Assembly (NCBI GenBank): GCA_036489755.1
Contig: DASXFD010000015.1
Coordinates: 148,708-212,707 of the forward strand
Source: JABFXX01 sp036489755
GTDB taxonomy: Bacteria > Myxococcota_A > Polyangia > Haliangiales > Haliangiaceae
Direction of reading: 5' to 3'
DNA: 64,000 bases
Below are positions 61,899 to 64,000 of this stretch, piece by piece. The notes under the pieces were generated by a model, which had not been told where the DNA came from, ran no database searches, and saw only the letters and a program-made list of their open reading frames with translations. Every line of letters begins with the position of its first letter. The first letter of the stretch is position 1. The position numbers and the translations under genes are program-made.

Positions 61899-63320
61899 TC
61901 ACGCGCGCGCGGGCAGGCGGATCGAGAACGTGGTCTCGCCCGATTCGCTCGTGACGTCGACGCTGCCGCCGTGATCGCGCGCGATGTCGCGCACGAATGC
62001 CAAGCCGAGCCCGGTGCCCTTCTCGCGCGTCGTGAAGAACGGCTCGAACAACTTGCCGCTGGTCTCGGGCGCGATCTCTTTGCCGCGATTCCACACCGAC
62101 AGGATCGCCGCGCCGGGCTCGCCGCACGCGCGGATCGCGACGACGTCCTTGCCGGTATGGCCGGCCGCGGCCGCGGCTTGCACCGCGTTGCGCGCGAGGT
62201 TCAAGAGCGCGCGCCGCAGCTGGCCGCGGTCGCCGCGCAGCGTCGCGAGCTCGCTCGTCGCCGCCACTTCGATCTCGGGTGTCGACGCGAGCTGCGCGAC
62301 CTCGGCGACGAGCTCGCCGGCAGCGACGTCGGCGAATTCAGGCTTGGGCCTGCGCGCGAACTCGAGGAACTCGCTGACCACGCGATCGAGGTAGTCGAGC
62401 TCGCGCTGGATCTTGTCGACGTGACCGCGGCGCTCGTCGGCCTCGGGCACCTCGTCGCGCAAGATGCCGGCGAACAGCGTCATACCGGCGAGCGGGTTAC
62501 GCACCTCGTGTGCGATGCCGGCGAGCATCTGCTGCATGCGCGCGTCGCGCTCGGCGAGCTGCACGCGCATGCGATCCATCGTCTCGGCGAGCACGCCGAG
62601 CTCGTCGTGCGTGGTCGCGGTGACCGGCGCGTGCAAGTCGCCGGCGCCGATGCGCTCGGCCGCGGCCGCGAGCCGGCGCACGTTGCGCGTGATGAACAAC
62701 GTGGCGATCACCGCGGCGGCGATGCTGACGAGCGCGAGGCCGACGCCCCACTCGATCGTGCGTGCGCGCAGATCGGCGAGCCGATCGAAGTACGACGCGG
62801 GCGCCTGCGCGCCCAGCGCGAGCACGATCTGCGGGTCGCTATCGGACGCGTGGATCGGCGCGTAGCCGGTCATGTACATCTTGCCGTCGTTGCCGACGAA
62901 CGGGACCGACGCGGCGGGCTTGCCGTCGCGAAACACGCGGTCGAGCTCGGTGGAATCGAGCTCGGCGCGATAGAAGTGTGTCCCGATCGGCACGGCCTCG
63001 CCGGTGTCGAGCCGGATGCCGTAGCCGGGATCGAGCACGACCAGCCGCGCGTGCGTCGCGTCGGCGAGCCCGGCGAGCTTCTTCGCCGCGATCTGATACG
63101 CGACGTCGGTCTCGTTGCCGGGCGCGATGTCGGCCAGATACTTGCCGCGGACCGTCGACGCGGCGGATGCGGCGATCGCTTCGAGCCGCTGGCCGAGCTC
63201 GTGGTCGAGATCGCGGCGGCTGACCTCGAACGTCGCGACCGCGAACAGCGCGAACAACGCGACGACGGGCAGCACGAGCGCGGCGAGCAGCTTGACGAGG
63301 ATCGTCGCGCGCGGCCGCAT
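61899..63320 (-). CDS. Sensor histidine kinase with HAMP domain
   Basis: A 473-residue protein. Helix 1 (ILVKLLAALVLPVVALFALFAV), a periplasmic sensor of about 170 residues, helix 2 (WGVGLALVSIAAAVIATLFI), HAMP (RRLAAAAERIGAGDLHAPV), HisKA (LAGIAHEVRNPLAGMTLF), N box (LLNLARNAVQAA) and G2 box (KGTGLGLAFV). ATG 63320 begins before the first helix; the open frame extends a little upstream. A candidate partner is the NtrC-type regulator at 59046-60416. It follows the proline-rich gene by two bases, suggesting one transcript. Confidence 0.9.
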   Translation of the reverse strand: MRPRATILVKLLAALVLPVVALFALFAVATFEVSRRDLDHELGQRLEAIAASAASTVRGKYLADIAPGNETDVAYQIAAKKLAGLADATHARLVVLDPGYGIRLDTGEAVPIGTHFYRAELDSTELDRVFRDGKPAASVPFVGNDGKMYMTGYAPIHASDSDPQIVLALGAQAPASYFDRLADLRARTIEWGVGLALVSIAAAVIATLFITRNVRRLAAAAERIGAGDLHAPVTATTHDELGVLAETMDRMRVQLAERDARMQQMLAGIAHEVRNPLAGMTLFAGILRDEVPEADERRGHVDKIQRELDYLDRVVSEFLEFARRPKPEFADVAAGELVAEVAQLASTPEIEVAATSELATLRGDRGQLRRALLNLARNAVQAAAAAGHTGKDVVAIRACGEPGAAILSVWNRGKEIAPETSGKLFEPFFTTREKGTGLGLAFVRDIARDHGGSVDVTSESGETTFSIRLPARA

Positions 63321-63322
63321 GC

Positions 63323-64000
63323 CTAGGGCATCATGCCCGCGGGAACGTCGTGCTCGCACGAGCGCGAGCCGAAGCCGACGGCGAGCGGGATCGCGAGGCC
63401 GAGCGCGACGATCATGTAGCGCATCCACGGCGGCCGCAGCGGCGGTGTGGGCGTCATCGCGAGCGGCATCGCCATCGCCATCGGCATCGCCATCGGTTCG
63501 GGTGCCGCCAGTGGCACGATCGGAAACTCGGGCTCGCTGGGCCGTCCGGTCAGCTCGGGCGGCGGAAACAGCGGCGGCTGCACGGTCGTCGCTTCGTCGG
63601 CGGCGCTGTCGTCGGAGAGCTCGTCGTCGTCTTGATCGAACCGCGGCAGTGGCAACAGCGGCGCGATCCGCGGCGGCGCGGGCGTCGGCAGCGGCTTTTG
63701 CGGCGTGCCGAGGATCGCCGGCGGCTGCGGCGTGACGCGAATCGGCGGCGGCACCGACGCGGACGATCGGTGCGGCGCCGGCAGCCCCGACGAATTTGGC
63801 GCGGCGATCACCGGCGGCGACGGATGCAACGGCGGCGACGACGTCGTGCGCGCGATCGCCGGCCGCGCGTTCGGCCCGCTTTGCGAAATGATCGGCACGG
63901 GCGGCACTGTCGGCGTCGGCGTGGTCGGTGCTTCGTCGCGTAGGGCCGGAAGCACCGAACGCGGCGCGGCGCGCACGGTCGGCGGCTCGGCCATCACGCC
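63323..64000 (-). CDS. Proline-rich membrane-anchored protein, N-terminus cut by window edge
   Basis: The frame is open to the window edge. The visible ~225 residues are a disordered Pro/Ala/Ser/Thr linker with an acidic cluster (FDQDDDELSDDSAADEATT) and a Met/Ala/Pro repeat (PMAMPMAMAMPLAM). They end in one helix (MRYMIVALGLAIPLAVGFG) and a short Cys-containing tail. This looks like the tail of a larger protein, for example a kinase or FHA/zinc-ribbon protein of the group, whose main domain is outside the window. GTG 63997 could also be a real start. Confidence 0.6.
   Translation of the reverse strand, partial: GVMAEPPTVRAAPRSVLPALRDEAPTTPTPTVPPVPIISQSGPNARPAIARTTSSPPLHPSPPVIAAPNSSGLPAPHRSSASVPPPIRVTPQPPAILGTPQKPLPTPAPPRIAPLLPLPRFDQDDDELSDDSAADEATTVQPPLFPPPELTGRPSEPEFPIVPLAAPEPMAMPMAMAMPLAMTPTPPLRPPWMRYMIVALGLAIPLAVGFGSRSCEHDVPAGMMP
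63445..63500. repeat. GCCATC-type short tandem repeat
   Basis: The plus strand repeats GGCATCGCCATC units several times with small changes, coding on the minus strand for the Met-Ala-Met-Pro stretch of the proline-rich protein. It is an in-frame six-base repeat that could vary in copy number. Confidence 0.6.

Overview
High-GC (roughly 65-70 %) chromosomal DNA with very dense genes, strong G/C third-position bias, many GTG starts and frequent 4-base start/stop overlaps. The gene content points to a myxobacterium-like member of the Myxococcota: three Hanks-type Ser/Thr kinases (one with PEGA repeats, one fused to an ATPase and TPR repeats), a MYXO-CTERM-like C-terminus on a beta-propeller protein, about ten predicted lipoproteins, an NtrC-type regulator and several sensor kinases. 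No rRNA, tRNA, CRISPR array, prophage or plasmid backbone was seen. The only mobile-element gene is one REP-associated-type (Y1) transposase.

Layout. 1-13069: housekeeping and envelope genes, namely a truncated lipoprotein, an SDR protein, a BNR propeller, a CDP-alcohol phosphatidyltransferase, exonuclease III, a YfhO-like membrane protein coupled to an acetyltransferase, a PQQ-type propeller, a PanE-like reductase and two tandem metallo-beta-lactamase-fold hydrolases. 13070-15231: a TetR regulator divergent from an R2/ferritin-like diiron protein followed by a cupredoxin lipoprotein. 15302-23304: a long minus-strand run with a copper-monooxygenase-like lipoprotein, an epimerase-type threonine dehydrogenase, a histidine kinase, Kbl, BolA and a PEGA kinase carrying a TonB-like C-terminus. 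The Tdh/Kbl pair would turn threonine into glycine and acetyl-CoA. 23337-32333: a BamA-like outer-membrane barrel, a small protein with a double-glycine-like leader, an ABC-F ATPase, a kinase with a coupled unknown partner, and ApaH beside an M14 peptidase.

32452-40105 is an MdtABC-type RND efflux operon (one adaptor, two different pumps) whose three genes overlap by 4 bases. 40052-46846 holds MgtE with an extra C-terminal domain, a sirtuin, a DoxX-like membrane protein and a tight three-gene cassette: a secreted protein, a DUF455 ferritin-like protein and an ATP-grasp protein. 46869-49731 has the Y1 transposase, a 415-base stretch without a gene, a Na+/Ca2+-type exchanger and Sco1. 49990-54429 is a 1479-residue kinase-ATPase-TPR regulator. 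55169-58639 has a DEDDh exonuclease, a BrnT-type toxin-antitoxin pair with a palindromic operator, a phosphoesterase lipoprotein and a 5'-truncated WD40 fragment. 59046-64000 has an NtrC-type regulator, a coiled-coil protein, an esterase lipoprotein, a HAMP histidine kinase and the end of a proline-rich membrane protein.

The most unusual observations are: the DUF455/ATP-grasp cassette, in which the secreted protein's signal peptide looks copied from the 5' end of its downstream neighbour; the kinase with a TonB-like C-terminus; the TetR/diiron/cupredoxin module; the putative double-glycine-leader peptide; and the sensor kinase lying between the two threonine-degradation genes. All calls rest on reading motifs by eye; no database search was run.
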